64,000 bases of DNA from Lachnospiraceae bacterium (GCA_017441265.1 JAFRYE010000037.1:16557-80556); one strand, 5' to 3'. Numbered from the stretch's first letter, positions 16,876 through 28,286 are shown. Notes: generated by a model from the letters alone, not told the origin. Program-made: numbers and translations.

Positions 16876-18582
16876 TTATTCCCGTACCAAAGACAGTGCC
16901 AAAATGGTAAATTTCTTTGCATTATGACCGTCTTTCATCGCAATTTCGATAACGTGGTCTGCATTGACCGACTCATTTACGCAAAGATAGGTATTGCAAT
17001 GGTTCCATCCGATTGCTCTCGAATCGATCTCCTTAAACGGTTGTCCGTCCACCGTCACCGTCACCGTGCCGAAGTCTCCGTCTCCGGAATCCTTGTACGT
17101 CAGGAAGAAACTACGGCAGTTCGCGCGGATCACAAACGGCCGGTCGCCGTCCTCGTGCATCCAGTTTTCGGGGAACTGCGGCGTTCCGAACGCATCGAGA
17201 TCCTTCTCCGCATACTGAAGCGCGGTATCCGTCTTCGTAAAATCACCCTCGTCCACGGTGATGACGTCCGCAAACTCTCCGACGGTATCCCTCGTCACCG
17301 TAAAACAATGCTCATACGGCCGCCCCAGATAGCCGTCCTTCGGCCACTCCGGCTCCACCTCGACATGCGCCAAGGACTGCTCGAGCAGATGATCGATACA
17401 ATCCGCCATCACGCGGTGACCTTCGTTGGTCGGATGATAGCAATCATAGAAATACTGCCGCTTCGAGATCACATGGCCCTCGCCACGCGGGAACTGCGGC
17501 GAAACCGCATCCTTGACGCTCACCATCGGCAGCGAGTAATGCAGACCGATCGGTGCAAGGCGATCCTGCAGGTTCCAGTCGTTCATAAACACCGCGAACA
17601 CCAGCAGCACGGCCGGCATGGACGGCTGGTTGAACGCCTTTGCCACAAGACTCTCAAAGCAGACGCCCTCCGTCTCATCGCCCGCGTCATTGACCGCGAA
17701 CTCGATAAATACGATATCGGGCGAAACCGTGCCGTTACGCAGCACGTCGCGCTCATAGCGCACCAGACCGAACTCCGAAGGCGTTCCGCCGACACCGGCC
17801 TTGATCAGGTGAACCTTCTCGGGATCGGTGGCGTAGGTCTTTCGGAAATGATCGAACACCCGGTAGACATAGCTCTCGGACTCGATCGGCTTCGCGCCGG
17901 CGCCCTGGGTGATCGAACCGCCGATGAACGCAAGCGTCACATCCTCGCCGCGCTCCGCCTTCTCCATCGCGGCGCGAAGGCGATGCGTATTGCCCATCGA
18001 CAGCATGGACCGCGCGATCATCTCGCGATAGCCGTCCGACTCGAAATCCACCGGCTCATCCAATTGCGGTTCCGGCACATCATAGCCGTCCTGCAGGTAG
18101 AAGATCACGGTCAGCTTCACCTTGAGGTCGGGCTTTTGCGAAAACAGGAAAAATGTTCCCAGAATATCATCATTGTCGCGGAACGCAAATTCCGTCATCG
18201 GGAATACGCGTTCGGCACCGTCACAACAGACGTCCATCACCATGCGCGTGCCGTCCTTGAAGCGGTCCGTCGTCGCATAATGATGCAATTCGCACGTCAC
18301 CTCGGTCTCTCTCTCCGCCGGGTCGTCGCACTCGGCGATAATGCCGATACTGTGTACGATCTCTTTGAAATCCGCGCTCTTCTGCAGGCGGGCTCCCAGC
18401 TCCTCCGGAAGTTCCGGGCAGATCAACTGCAGATTCTGCGCAACGCGGTTTTCCAGAAAGATCATCTCCGCATAGCGCTCTCCGCCCGGTTCCTTGTGGG
18501 AAGCATAACAAAGATCCTCCAGCATAAAATATATCTTGGCCCGCCTTTTGGTCGGGTCCATCGGCGCAACAGGTCCCTTCAT
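16876..18582 (-). CDS. Cytoplasmic SGNH/GDSL esterase with C-terminal accessory domain
   Basis: 568 residues, no signal peptide. An N-terminal domain of about 210 residues of unknown fold is followed by an SGNH hydrolase core: block I FIGGSITQGAGA (catalytic Ser), block II GVGGTPSEFG (Gly), block III FAVND (Asn) and block V DCYHPTNEGH (Asp and His). A beta-rich domain (about 440-568) follows. The core and C-terminal domain closely parallel the lipoprotein at 20513-21853, for example WNLQDRL.PIG..YSLPMVS.KDAV in both. The likely role is removal of acetyl or other acyl groups from plant polysaccharide fragments. Here the product would act inside the cell, its paralogue outside. Confidence 0.85.
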   Translation of the reverse strand: MKGPVAPMDPTKRRAKIYFMLEDLCYASHKEPGGERYAEMIFLENRVAQNLQLICPELPEELGARLQKSADFKEIVHSIGIIAECDDPAERETEVTCELHHYATTDRFKDGTRMVMDVCCDGAERVFPMTEFAFRDNDDILGTFFLFSQKPDLKVKLTVIFYLQDGYDVPEPQLDEPVDFESDGYREMIARSMLSMGNTHRLRAAMEKAERGEDVTLAFIGGSITQGAGAKPIESESYVYRVFDHFRKTYATDPEKVHLIKAGVGGTPSEFGLVRYERDVLRNGTVSPDIVFIEFAVNDAGDETEGVCFESLVAKAFNQPSMPAVLLVFAVFMNDWNLQDRLAPIGLHYSLPMVSVKDAVSPQFPRGEGHVISKRQYFYDCYHPTNEGHRVMADCIDHLLEQSLAHVEVEPEWPKDGYLGRPYEHCFTVTRDTVGEFADVITVDEGDFTKTDTALQYAEKDLDAFGTPQFPENWMHEDGDRPFVIRANCRSFFLTYKDSGDGDFGTVTVTVDGQPFKEIDSRAIGWNHCNTYLCVNESVNADHVIEIAMKDGHNAKKFTILALSLVRE

Positions 18583-18693
18583 CGTTTGGATTGTCTCCTC
18601 CTTGTGCGACCGCCGGAATCATCGGATATGCGGCGGATGCATATTAAGCCATTATAGGAAATATTATACCACACAAAACATTGCAAAAACAAG

Positions 18694-18709
18694 CATTTTA
18701 CGTAAAATG
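18694..18709. promoter_or_regulatory. Perfect 16-bp palindrome between divergent SGNH and GH30 genes
   Basis: CATTTTACGTAAAATG is its own reverse complement. It lies about 25 bp upstream of a TATAAT box (18668-18663) on the minus strand serving the SGNH gene. It could be an operator, or two back-to-back copies of the dispersed AAAATG word. Confidence 0.5.
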
Positions 18710-18779
18710 AGCCCGTCGTTTTTCGCATTACACCGCCCTCTTCCCGTTCGGGATCGTCCTCGTTTCGGGAAGTCTTTCC

Positions 18780-18808
18780 TTGACTTGCGGTCCCGTCCGC
18801 GGTAAACT
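18780..18808 (+). promoter_or_regulatory. Promoter of the GH30 gene
   Basis: TTGACT (18780-18785), 17 bp, TAAACT (18803-18808). It leaves a 5' leader of about 105 nt in which CATTTTCC occurs at 18842. Confidence 0.65.
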
Positions 18809-18919
18809 GTCCGCAGAGTCACCGACTCCCGGGGGCGATGTCATTTTCCGTCGCCCCATGCGCGAATATCGAAGCCCCGCCACGGGGAATCTGCCCTTCC
18901 CGGCAGAGAAAGGAAATTC

Positions 18920-20440
18920 ATGAAACGATTGCTGCTGCTTCTTTGTCTGATCTTTGTTTTTGCGTGCGGTTGCACCGAGGATCAGACGAATAATTCGACT
19001 CCGGCGACCAAGGCTCCCACCGAGACGCCGGCCACGCCGACGCCCACCGAGGCTCCCACGCCGATGACCGATCCCGACGCCAAGCAGGTGACGCTGGATT
19101 TTGAACAGCGCTACCAGACGATCGACGGTTTCGGAGCGGGCTTCACGTGGTACGCCGAGAAACTCTTCTTCGTCCCGAATCCGACGGAAGCGTTCGACCT
19201 TCTGTTCCGCGACGCCGGCTTCACCATTCTCCGCTTCAAAAACGAGTACGGCTACGGCGAGGAAAATACGTTCAACACGGTTGCGGGGCGCAATCTCCGC
19301 TACTACACCGAGGCCAAGACCCGCGCCGACGAGCGCAACGAGAAAGTCACCGTGCTCTACTCCAGCTGGTCGCCTCCGGCCAGTCTAAAGAGCAACAACG
19401 ATATCAACGGCGGCGGCACGCTCAAAAAGGACGCCGACGGCAACTACGTCTACGAGGACTTCGCCAAATGGTGGTCCGACTCCGTGGCGGCCTACCGCGC
19501 CAAGGGCATTCCGGTGGACTTCGTGAGCATCCAGAACGAGGCGGACTATCAGGCCGGCTATGACGGTTGCGAGTTCACCTCCGACGAATCCGGCGGACTG
19601 GCGTCCTACGCGAAAGCATTTCTCGCGACCTACCGTCGCTTCGGCACGGATTTCAGTGAAGATGCTCCGAAGATGATCGCTCCCGAGACGATGACGTGCG
19701 ATCCCACGACGCTTCGCTCCTACATCCGCGAGATCGTCGCCGAGGAACCCACAAGCATCTACGCTCTCGCACATCACCTTTACAAGGGCGGCACGTCCAC
19801 GGACGACCCCAACGAATGCGCGCCGGACTCGTTCCTTCTGAACTTCCGCAACGACAACCAGCTGGCCAAGGATTACGGTCTCAAGAAATGGCAGACCGAA
19901 TTCTACCGCGGCACGGCCCTGCAGACAGCCAACGTCATCAACAGCACGCTCGTCCACGAGAACGCCAATGCCTACATCTTCTGGGGAGGCGTCTGGATCG
20001 GCGCAAGCAACGACGACATGGACAACGGAAGTCTGATCATCGTAAATTCGCGCTTCCGCTACGGCGAGGAGCCGAAGGGCTATCTGGCGACCGGAAACTA
20101 CTATGCGATGCGTCATTTTTCGCAGTTCATCCGTCCAGGCTACGAGCGAATCGACGTGACTCCGAGCATCTCGAAGGACCTCCGCGTCAGCGCGTATGCA
20201 AGCCCCGACAACACGACCGTCGTTCTGGTCATGATGAACAACGGCACGGAGCCTCTGAAGGTTCAGCTTCCGCTTGACAATTACAATGCCGCTTCGTCGC
20301 AGTGCTATCAGTCCGTATTCACGCTCGGCTACACCGCCGACATGATGTACAAGGATCTCGGCGCTCTCGGCGACAGCCGCGTTCTCTCGCTTCCCGGTGA
20401 GAGCGTCACGACCATCGTCATCAACGGCGCAACCAAATAA
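18920..20440 (+). CDS. Surface-anchored GH30 glycoside hydrolase lipoprotein
   Basis: 506 residues. Signal peptide with a Cys-rich lipobox-like end (FACGC), then a short Thr/Pro linker (about 25-50) and a GH30 (beta/alpha)8 barrel plus side beta-domain. YQTIDGFGAGFTWYAEKLF opens the domain; acid/base Glu207 lies in SIQNEADY and nucleophile Glu327 in KWQTEFYRG. GH30 enzymes include glucuronoxylanases, beta-glucosidases and beta-xylosidases; neighbouring esterases favour a xylan-type substrate, but the subfamily is not assigned. ATG after AGAAAGGAAA. It shares a terminator with the convergent SGNH lipoprotein gene. Confidence 0.9.
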   Translation: MKRLLLLLCLIFVFACGCTEDQTNNSTPATKAPTETPATPTPTEAPTPMTDPDAKQVTLDFEQRYQTIDGFGAGFTWYAEKLFFVPNPTEAFDLLFRDAGFTILRFKNEYGYGEENTFNTVAGRNLRYYTEAKTRADERNEKVTVLYSSWSPPASLKSNNDINGGGTLKKDADGNYVYEDFAKWWSDSVAAYRAKGIPVDFVSIQNEADYQAGYDGCEFTSDESGGLASYAKAFLATYRRFGTDFSEDAPKMIAPETMTCDPTTLRSYIREIVAEEPTSIYALAHHLYKGGTSTDDPNECAPDSFLLNFRNDNQLAKDYGLKKWQTEFYRGTALQTANVINSTLVHENANAYIFWGGVWIGASNDDMDNGSLIIVNSRFRYGEEPKGYLATGNYYAMRHFSQFIRPGYERIDVTPSISKDLRVSAYASPDNTTVVLVMMNNGTEPLKVQLPLDNYNAASSQCYQSVFTLGYTADMMYKDLGALGDSRVLSLPGESVTTIVINGATK

Positions 20441-20450
20441 GATACGTACG

Positions 20451-20496
20451 AAAAACGGGCAACCGCGGAGAAATTTCTCCCGGCTGCCCGTTTTTT
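20451..20496. terminator. Bidirectional terminator between GH30 and SGNH genes
   Basis: Stem CGGGCA-CCG-GGAGAAA/TTTCTCC-GG-TGCCCG, TTTTTT on the plus side and an A-run before it on the other. Confidence 0.88.
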
Positions 20497-20512
20497 ATGC
20501 TTCGTTAAAGAA

Positions 20513-21853
20513 TTACTGCCCGAGTCCCACCGCCAATACGGTGAACTCCTTGTCCTCGCTGCCTTCCGCCATGCGCACCTGCAGCGTATGCTCGCCGACT
20601 TCCGCCTCGCGGAGGACCACAAGGGTGTACGGATTGTTCCAGCCGCCCGCCTCGTTGCCGTTGACCGTCTTGACGACTTTGCCGTCGACTACGATCTCGG
20701 CCGTTCCGAAGTTCGCGGACGAGGACTTCTTGTAAGCCACCAGAATGGAGCGGCAGTTTGCCGTGATCGTGAGCGGCTCGTCAGAAGCTCCGGCGACATG
20801 TTTCCAGTTGTCCGGGAAGCATGTTACCGACTCGAATTTCGTGGAAAATACAGCCGTGTCTCTGGCCGAGAAACCGCCGGCATCGATCGTCACGCCGGGA
20901 GTGTCCGCCTCCACCATCAGCACGTTGTCGAACTCGCTTCCGAGGAGCGGCTGCGTGGCAAAGGGAACATCCTGCTCCGCCTCCTGCGCATCCACGGTCT
21001 CGCAGAGATACATCAGGCATGCGCTCATGATCTTGTGACCGAATCCCGTCGGATGATACTCATCCGCAAAATACAACTGGTCCGAGAACTTTTTGCCGAG
21101 TCTCGGAACAACGGCATCCTTGATGCTGACCATCGGAAGGCTGTAGTACGTTCCGATCGGTTTCAGGCGATCCTGAAGGTTCCAGCGGGATTTGAACACG
21201 CTGAACAGTAAAATGACGGCAGGCTCATTTTCCGCCTGCAGAGCGCGGCGCACAAGACCCTCGTAGGTAGCGCCGTTCGTCGGGTCGTCGGCATCGTTGA
21301 CGGCAAACTCGATCACCAGAAGATCCGGAAGATGACCGTCATTTTTCGTGATCACATCGCGCTGGTAGCGAATGACTCCGAGCGTCGAAGGCGTTCCGGA
21401 AAGGCCGGCGTTGATGAAGTGAACGTTGGCTCCGCCGTCCTTGCCGAAGGTCGAGGCAAACGTCGACGCGAACAATGCCGCATAGCAGTTCTCATATACG
21501 GATGTTCCGGCGCCCTCGGTGATGGAACCGCCGATGGTGGCGATATAGACATCCTCACCGCTTCTGGCCTTGTCGATCACCTTCTTCAGGCGTGCGTTAC
21601 AGCCGTCATCCATCAGGGATTCCGAGACCATTTTGGCATACCAGTCATCCGGTGTGGGCGTCGGTTCCTCCGTCGGTGTAGGTGTCTCGGTCGGCGCCTG
21701 CGTAGGCGTCTGTGTCGCACTCTCCGTCGGCGCTGCCGTGACGGTCGTCGATGTATTGCTCTTGTTGTCGTTCGATTCGCAGCCGGCAAGAACTGCCGCG
21801 ATCACGATCATGCACAGCAAAAGCAGTACCGTGTTTCGAATTTGTTTGTTCAT
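20513..21853 (-). CDS. SGNH/GDSL esterase lipoprotein
   Basis: 446 residues from ATG 21853, which follows AAAGGAG. Signal peptide with lipobox LAGC, a Thr/Pro-rich linker (about 35-65), the SGNH core (TIGGSITEGAGT, GLSGTPSTLG, FAVND, DEYHPTGFGH) and a beta-rich C-terminal domain (about 310-446). It is the exported paralogue of the product at 16876-18582 and sits convergent to the GH30 gene, so the two surface proteins probably act on the same polymer, the esterase trimming acyl groups. The reading frame stays open upstream through azlD, but signal peptide and ribosome site fix the start here. Confidence 0.87.
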   Translation of the reverse strand: MNKQIRNTVLLLLCMIVIAAVLAGCESNDNKSNTSTTVTAAPTESATQTPTQAPTETPTPTEEPTPTPDDWYAKMVSESLMDDGCNARLKKVIDKARSGEDVYIATIGGSITEGAGTSVYENCYAALFASTFASTFGKDGGANVHFINAGLSGTPSTLGVIRYQRDVITKNDGHLPDLLVIEFAVNDADDPTNGATYEGLVRRALQAENEPAVILLFSVFKSRWNLQDRLKPIGTYYSLPMVSIKDAVVPRLGKKFSDQLYFADEYHPTGFGHKIMSACLMYLCETVDAQEAEQDVPFATQPLLGSEFDNVLMVEADTPGVTIDAGGFSARDTAVFSTKFESVTCFPDNWKHVAGASDEPLTITANCRSILVAYKKSSSANFGTAEIVVDGKVVKTVNGNEAGGWNNPYTLVVLREAEVGEHTLQVRMAEGSEDKEFTVLAVGLGQ

Positions 21854-21882
21854 GTTAAAACTCCTTTCGTATATCAAACGCG

Positions 21883-22197
21883 CTATCCGATCAGCGACGT
21901 TATTCCCCAAGCCGCAAATGCCGCCGCACAGGCAGACAGCGACACGATCACCAGTCCCCGTCCGCGGTACGCCAGAATTCCCGCCGTCAGCAGTCCGCAT
22001 CCGGCGATGACCGGCGATTCCGTCGCGAACAATGCCGCAGGAACCGTCATTGCCGTGAGCACCGCATACGGAACGTAATACAAAAACGACCGGAAGAAAC
22101 GGTTCCTCACTTTGCGCCGGAACGCCACAAACGGCACCGCACGCACCAGGTAGGTCACGCCTGCCATGACCAGCAGGCACAGTACGAATCTATTCAT
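21883..22197 (-). CDS. azlD: AzlD-type branched-chain amino acid exporter subunit
   Basis: 104 residues, starting at ATG 22197 after GGAGGTGACG. Three or four membrane helices with the family segment TYLVRAVPF near the N-terminus. AzlC and AzlD together form an exporter of branched-chain amino acids and analogues. It overlaps the end of azlC by eight bases, so it is translationally coupled. Confidence 0.88.
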   Translation of the reverse strand: MNRFVLCLLVMAGVTYLVRAVPFVAFRRKVRNRFFRSFLYYVPYAVLTAMTVPAALFATESPVIAGCGLLTAGILAYRGRGLVIVSLSACAAAFAAWGITSLIG

Positions 22198-22912
22198 CGG
22201 CGTCACCTCCGCCCGTTACCGGGAACAGCCATGCTCCCGCCGCAGCAGCAATGACCGCGCACACGATCACGGAAAAACCCTTCGGGATCTTCGACAAGAC
22301 CGGCGCGCTGTAGCACAGCACGCTGATCGCCGCCGCAAGGAGCGCAACCGCAAGCACTTTGCGGTCCGTCTTTGCCTTCGGAACGACGATCGCGATAAAC
22401 ATACCGTAGATCGCCAGCGTCATGATCGATGTGACCGTCTCCGAGACGAAACTTCCGAAGAGCGCGCCGAACAGCGTTCCGGCCGCCCAGCCGAAGTACG
22501 GCAGCGTCATCAATCCGAGGTAATACCGCGTGCTCACCGGCGTTGTGCGGTTGGCCGCGACGCCGTAAATCTCATCGGTAAGGCCGAAGGCAAGGATCGC
22601 GCGCTTACCGCCGGTAAAGTCTTCGTCCGTATTTTGCGAGAGTGAGATTCCCATCAGAGAATACCGCAGATTGATGACGATCTGCGAAACCGCAAGCTCG
22701 ATGAGCGTTCCGCCTTCCGCGATGATCCCGACGCCGGACACCTGCCCCGCGCTCGTCAGATTCGTCATGGATACAAGCACGCACTCCCACCAGCGGAAGC
22801 CGAGCGAAACGCCGTAGATGCCGAACGTAAAGGACACGAAAAAATAGCCGCACGCAATCGGGATTCCGTGCCGCAAGCCCTCTCTCCATTCACTCCTGCG
22901 ATGTTCCAACAA
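22190..22912 (-). CDS. azlC: AzlC-type branched-chain amino acid exporter
   Basis: 240 residues with seven to eight membrane helices. Family features: GIPIACGYFFVSFTFGIYG near the start and NLRYSLMGISLS (about 82-93). The start is a TTG at 22912 (or the adjacent TTG at 22909), both placed a few bases after GGAGG. Partner of AzlD immediately downstream. No Lrp-type regulator gene adjoins, unlike the Bacillus azl operon. Confidence 0.88.
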   Translation of the reverse strand: MLEHRRSEWREGLRHGIPIACGYFFVSFTFGIYGVSLGFRWWECVLVSMTNLTSAGQVSGVGIIAEGGTLIELAVSQIVINLRYSLMGISLSQNTDEDFTGGKRAILAFGLTDEIYGVAANRTTPVSTRYYLGLMTLPYFGWAAGTLFGALFGSFVSETVTSIMTLAIYGMFIAIVVPKAKTDRKVLAVALLAAAISVLCYSAPVLSKIPKGFSVIVCAVIAAAAGAWLFPVTGGGDADE

Positions 22913-22996
22913 CCTGCCTCCGAAGAAAACGGGCTGCCTCCGGCGTATAGCGCTATCAACCGCGCTGTACTGGGCGGCAACCCGATACGTATTAAT

Positions 22997-24007
22997 TTAC
23001 AGCAATGCAACTCCGCGGGATGCGGCGTAATCCACAACCTCCTGCGGCCAGATGGACACTTGCACCTCACCGATGTGCGCCTTGCGAAGGAAGAACATGC
23101 AGATTCGCGACTGCCCGATTCCTCCGCCTACCGTGTACGGAAGCTCCTTTGCAAGAAGAGCCTTCTGGAACGCGAGTTCCGCACGCTCCGGGCAACCTGC
23201 CTTGTCCAGCTGGCTGCGAAGCGAATCCTCGTCCACGCGAATTCCCATGGAGGACAGCTCCAGAGCAATGTCGGTGACAGGGTAATACACCAGAATGTCG
23301 CCGTTGAGCTGCCAATCGTCATAGTCCGGCGCACGCCCGTCGTGACGCTCGCCGTTGCTCAACAGATCTCCGATCTGCATGATAAATACCGCGCCGTACT
23401 CCTTGACCGCGAGATACTCACGCTCCTTCACGGTCTTGTCCGGATAGCGGTCCAGCAATTCCTGCGAGGTGATGAACGTGATCTCCTCGGGAAGGATGCA
23501 TTTTACGTAGTCGTACTGGTTCGCGATGTACTTCTCCGTCACGCGAAGCGCCTCATACACTTCCTTTACGGTTCTGCGAAGCGTAGCCTCCGTGCGATCC
23601 TGTTTCGTGATGACTTTCTCCCAGTCCCACTGGTCCACGAAAATGGAGTGGATATTGTCCGTATCCTCGTCTCTGCGGATCGCGTTCATATCCGTGTAAA
23701 GGCCTTCTCCGACACTGAAGCCGTATTTTCCGAGAGCCATGCGCTTCCATTTTGCGAGGGAATGCACGATCTCCGCCTGACGCTCTCCGCTCTCGCGGAT
23801 CCCGAACGTAACCGGCCGTTCAACGCCGTTTAAGTTGTCATTCAGGCCCGATTCCGGCGTCACAAACAGGGGCGCCGTCACGCGGTGCAGATTCAACTGC
23901 GTTGCAAGCTCTCTCTGAAAATAATCCTTGACTTTCTTGATCGCGATCTGCGTCTCTCTGTTGTTCAAAGGGGCGCGATACCCTTCCGGGATATAGCATT
24001 TGTCCAT
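22997..24007 (-). CDS. asnA: Aspartate-ammonia ligase (asparagine synthetase A)
   Basis: 336 residues, the usual family length. Starts MDKCYIPEGYRAPLNNRETQ, and has the class-II synthetase-like motifs ESGLNDNLNGVERPV, the VDQWDWEKV segment and the C-terminal GGGIGQSRICMFFLRKAHIGEVQVS. It makes asparagine from aspartate and ammonia with ATP going to AMP. It stands between azlC and the DUF1846 gene on the same strand with short gaps. Confidence 0.95.
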   Translation of the reverse strand: MDKCYIPEGYRAPLNNRETQIAIKKVKDYFQRELATQLNLHRVTAPLFVTPESGLNDNLNGVERPVTFGIRESGERQAEIVHSLAKWKRMALGKYGFSVGEGLYTDMNAIRRDEDTDNIHSIFVDQWDWEKVITKQDRTEATLRRTVKEVYEALRVTEKYIANQYDYVKCILPEEITFITSQELLDRYPDKTVKEREYLAVKEYGAVFIMQIGDLLSNGERHDGRAPDYDDWQLNGDILVYYPVTDIALELSSMGIRVDEDSLRSQLDKAGCPERAELAFQKALLAKELPYTVGGGIGQSRICMFFLRKAHIGEVQVSIWPQEVVDYAASRGVALL

Positions 24008-24067
24008 CGGCTTTGTCCGCCTTTCCTAATATCGATTACCGGCCGGCTGACGCCGGACGAATCACGT

Positions 24068-25552
24068 TCAATGATACAGTTTCTTCGTCTCGTACACCGG
24101 CTCGCTCGTCAGATGCATTCCGAGTTTCCGGAAGACTCCCTCGTCCACCGCGGAGAGGATAACCGTGCTGTGAACCTCGCAGTCGCGAAGATTCTCCAGC
24201 TGCTGCATCGCAAGCTCCGCCTTCTCATCCTGCGTCGCGCAGACAGACAGGGCGATCAACACTTCGTCCGTGTGGAGTCTGGGATTGTGATTGCCCAGGT
24301 GGTTGATCTTGAGGTCCTGGATCGGCTCGATCAGCGAAGGCGACAGCAGATCGACGGAATCATCGATGTTCGCAAGCGTCTTCAGCGCGTTCAGAAGCAC
24401 CGCAGAGGATGCTCCCAACAGCGAGGACGTCTTTCCGGTGATCACGCGTCTGTCATTCAGCTCGATCGCTACCGCCGGAGCTCCGCCGGTCTCCTCGGAC
24501 TTGCGAAGAGCGGCACCGACCACCGGGCGATCCGCCGGGCTGATGCCGGCCTTCTCCATCAGCAGCTCGATCTTGCCTTCTGCTGCCGCGGTTGCGCGGG
24601 CTTTTCTGCGATCGCACATCGTCGCGTAGTACCGGCGAATGATCTCATCTCTGGCTGCCTCTTTCGTGGCTTCATCATTGATAATGCAATTGCCCGCCAT
24701 GTTCACGCCCATATCGGTGGGGGACTTGTACGGGGATTTGCCGTAGATTCTCTCAAACATCGCGTTCAGCACCGGGAAGATCTCGACATCACGGTTGTAA
24801 TTGACCGTCGTGACGCCGTAGGCATCCAGGTGGAACGGATCGATCATATTCACGTCATTGAGGTCGGCCGTCGCCGCCTCGTATGCGAGGTTGACGGGGT
24901 GCGTCAGCGGGAGGTTCCAGATCGGGAACGTCTCAAACTTCGCGTAACCGGCGCGAACGCCCCTCTTGTGCTCATGGTACAGCTGCGACAGGCAGGTGGC
25001 CATCTTGCCGCTGCCCGGCCCCGGCGCCGTCACAACGACCAGCGGACGGGACGTCTCGATATATTCGTTGCGACCGAGGCCCTCCTCGCTCACGATCTTC
25101 GAAACGTTGGTCGGATATCCTTCGATCCGGTAATGACGGTATACCTTGAGTCCGAGCTCCTCCAGTTTCTTCTGGTATGTCAAAACAACGCTCTGCTCCA
25201 CGAACTGCGTGAGCACGACGCTTCCGACGTACATTCCGTAACCGCGGAACGCGTCGATCAGGCGCAGCACGTCAAGATCGTACGTGATACTCAGATCCGC
25301 GCGCACCTTGTTGTTTACGATATCATTTGCATTGATGGCGATAACGATCTCCGCATCGTCCTTAATCTGGGCGAGCATGCGGATCTTACTGTCGGGGTGA
25401 AATCCCGGGAGGACTCTGGACGCGTGGAAATCGTCGAACAGTTTGCCGCCGAACTCCAGATACAGTTTGCCGCCGAATTGACCGATGCGCTCTTTGATGT
25501 GCGCTGACTGCATCTCCAGATACTTGTCATTGTCAAATCCCAATCGTTTCAT
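24068..25552 (-). CDS. DUF1846 family protein
   Basis: 494 residues, start at ATG 25552 ([16 protein letters not shown]), preceded by a weak GAGG. The family is a conserved cytosolic protein of about 500 residues common in Firmicutes. A Gly-rich segment [20 protein letters not shown] resembles a nucleotide-binding loop. Published function is not established; structural work suggests a hexameric ATP-related fold, but I rely only on family resemblance. Follows asnA in the same direction order (transcribed before it). Confidence 0.82.
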   Translation of the reverse strand: MKRLGFDNDKYLEMQSAHIKERIGQFGGKLYLEFGGKLFDDFHASRVLPGFHPDSKIRMLAQIKDDAEIVIAINANDIVNNKVRADLSITYDLDVLRLIDAFRGYGMYVGSVVLTQFVEQSVVLTYQKKLEELGLKVYRHYRIEGYPTNVSKIVSEEGLGRNEYIETSRPLVVVTAPGPGSGKMATCLSQLYHEHKRGVRAGYAKFETFPIWNLPLTHPVNLAYEAATADLNDVNMIDPFHLDAYGVTTVNYNRDVEIFPVLNAMFERIYGKSPYKSPTDMGVNMAGNCIINDEATKEAARDEIIRRYYATMCDRRKARATAAAEGKIELLMEKAGISPADRPVVGAALRKSEETGGAPAVAIELNDRRVITGKTSSLLGASSAVLLNALKTLANIDDSVDLLSPSLIEPIQDLKINHLGNHNPRLHTDEVLIALSVCATQDEKAELAMQQLENLRDCEVHSTVILSAVDEGVFRKLGMHLTSEPVYETKKLYH

Positions 25553-25590
25553 ATCTCTGTCCTCGCTTGCCGGTCGCCCTCGGGCAACCA

Positions 25591-26844
25591 TCATTTTTCG
25601 CGGCGCTCGCGCTCCGCCTTTTCTTCCCGGTAATTCTCTTCCGCCAGAAATTCTTCGATCTCCGGACGAAGCCGGATCACGGTATCCACGATACACGGCT
25701 CGAAATGCTTTCCGCGCTCTTTCGCAAGCTCGTGCAGCACTTCGTCAAGATCCATACTCTTCTTGTAAACACGCTCCGACAGCATGGCGTCGAGCGTGTC
25801 CGCGATCGCCATAATACGGGCCGACAGCGGGATCTGCGTACCGCGCAGCCCCTCCGGATAACCGGTACCGTCCCAGCGCTCATGATGGCTCAGCGTGATC
25901 TCCTGAACGCACTTAAGGAGCCGCTTGTCCGTCAACTCCGAAAGGTTTTCCGTGACCAGCCGGTAACCCTCACGGGTATGGTTCTTGATCTTCTCATACT
26001 CCTCATCCGTGAGGCCGCTCTCCTTCAACAGGATCGCGTCCGGGATGGCGATCTTTCCGACGTCGTGCAACGGCGCCGCCGTCTCCATCAACGCGATCGT
26101 TCTCGCCGAGAGCTCGGATTGGTAATACCCCTGATTGTACATGCCCATGGCGATCATCTTCACATAGGCCTGCGTACGACGCACATGATGTCCGGTGCTC
26201 TCATCCCGGAATTCCAGGAAATTTGCAAAACCCGAGATCAGCTGCGTCTGCATATCCTTCATCTGCTTGTTGTTCTTGTGCAGAAGATCGATGCTCGATT
26301 CGGTCTTGTCAACCAACGTGATCAAAACGATCGTCAGTAAAATGTATTCCCATGTCAAACTGAAGCCGAACACGCTGTACCACTCTTCCTTCGAGAGGGA
26401 GTAGTACACGCTCTCCACCTCGCTGCCCGCGCGGAGCATCAGCGTCAGCATCATGATGATGTAGCTGAACCCCGTGATATGGAGCGTGAACCGCTTGCGG
26501 TAATACAGGCAGGAAAGCGCCGGCATCAAGGCATAACTGATATAGATCAGGATTCCGGCTTTGGTCGCCATATAGCAGACGCCGGAATGCATTCCGAGAA
26601 TGATCAGATACTTGATCAATCCCTGAAGCCGCATCGTTCGCTGAAGGTATTTGCAAATCCCGTACAGCAGCAACACGGCAACGGAAAAGAAGAAACATTC
26701 CCGGTAATTGAACTCTCCGTTAATCCCGATCACGCGAAGGATCGCCAGCAGCGGCCCGACAAACAAAAGAACCAGCGAACACCGCAGCAGGATCGCATTA
26801 ACTTCGATCTCATTGCTCAGATAGTACGTATCGTCTTTTTTCAA
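25591..26844 (-). CDS. Membrane HD-GYP domain protein (cyclic-di-GMP phosphodiesterase type)
   Basis: 417 residues, TTG start at 26844 after GGAGG. About six membrane helices (about 15-205), then an HD-GYP domain (about 215-400): [10 protein letters not shown], the HD pair in [21 protein letters not shown] and [16 protein letters not shown] with the GYP signature complete. HD-GYP enzymes hydrolyse cyclic-di-GMP to GMP. The membrane part belongs to no sensor family I recognise. Together with the GGDEF protein at 13809 it points to second-messenger control in this organism. Confidence 0.88.
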   Translation of the reverse strand: MKKDDTYYLSNEIEVNAILLRCSLVLLFVGPLLAILRVIGINGEFNYRECFFFSVAVLLLYGICKYLQRTMRLQGLIKYLIILGMHSGVCYMATKAGILIYISYALMPALSCLYYRKRFTLHITGFSYIIMMLTLMLRAGSEVESVYYSLSKEEWYSVFGFSLTWEYILLTIVLITLVDKTESSIDLLHKNNKQMKDMQTQLISGFANFLEFRDESTGHHVRRTQAYVKMIAMGMYNQGYYQSELSARTIALMETAAPLHDVGKIAIPDAILLKESGLTDEEYEKIKNHTREGYRLVTENLSELTDKRLLKCVQEITLSHHERWDGTGYPEGLRGTQIPLSARIMAIADTLDAMLSERVYKKSMDLDEVLHELAKERGKHFEPCIVDTVIRLRPEIEEFLAEENYREEKAERERREK

Positions 26845-26903
26845 AGCGCACCTCCGTCACCGAACAACGGAATCAGGCAGCCTACGCCTGTTCCCACTCT
26901 TTG

Positions 26904-28004
<1,101 letters not shown>

Positions 28005-28189
28005 TTATCCTCCTGTATTCCGAAACCGCATGCTTCCGCATCGCGAGTCTGATTTCGCTCTCAAGCGCTATGTACATAACTATGTAATGATACCAATATC
28101 ACGCGCGAAAGTCAATCATCGGAGCCATCGGATTTCCGAATTTTTTGAGTTTTTTGTCGCCCCCGAACATCAGACTCCAAAAATCTCAA

Positions 28190-28238
28190 CATAAAAAAAA
28201 GAACACTGTCAGAAAACTACCACGACAGTGTTCTCATT
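28190..28238 (-). terminator. Terminator of the 28287 lipoprotein gene
   Basis: 10-bp perfect stem GAACACTGTC/GACAGTGTTC followed on the minus strand by eight T. Confidence 0.85.
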
Positions 28239-28286
28239 ATCTCCATCATCTCCATCTATCCTACTATGCCTACTATACTTGCAAGA

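Noticed and set aside
16924..18657. Open plus-strand frame of 577 codons antisense to the SGNH esterase
   Set aside because: Arg/His-rich composition typical of an antisense frame; the minus-strand gene has clear SGNH motifs.
21854..22180. Extended N-terminus of the SGNH lipoprotein
   Set aside because: The extension overlaps azlD in another frame; the signal peptide and AAAGGAG place the start at 21853.
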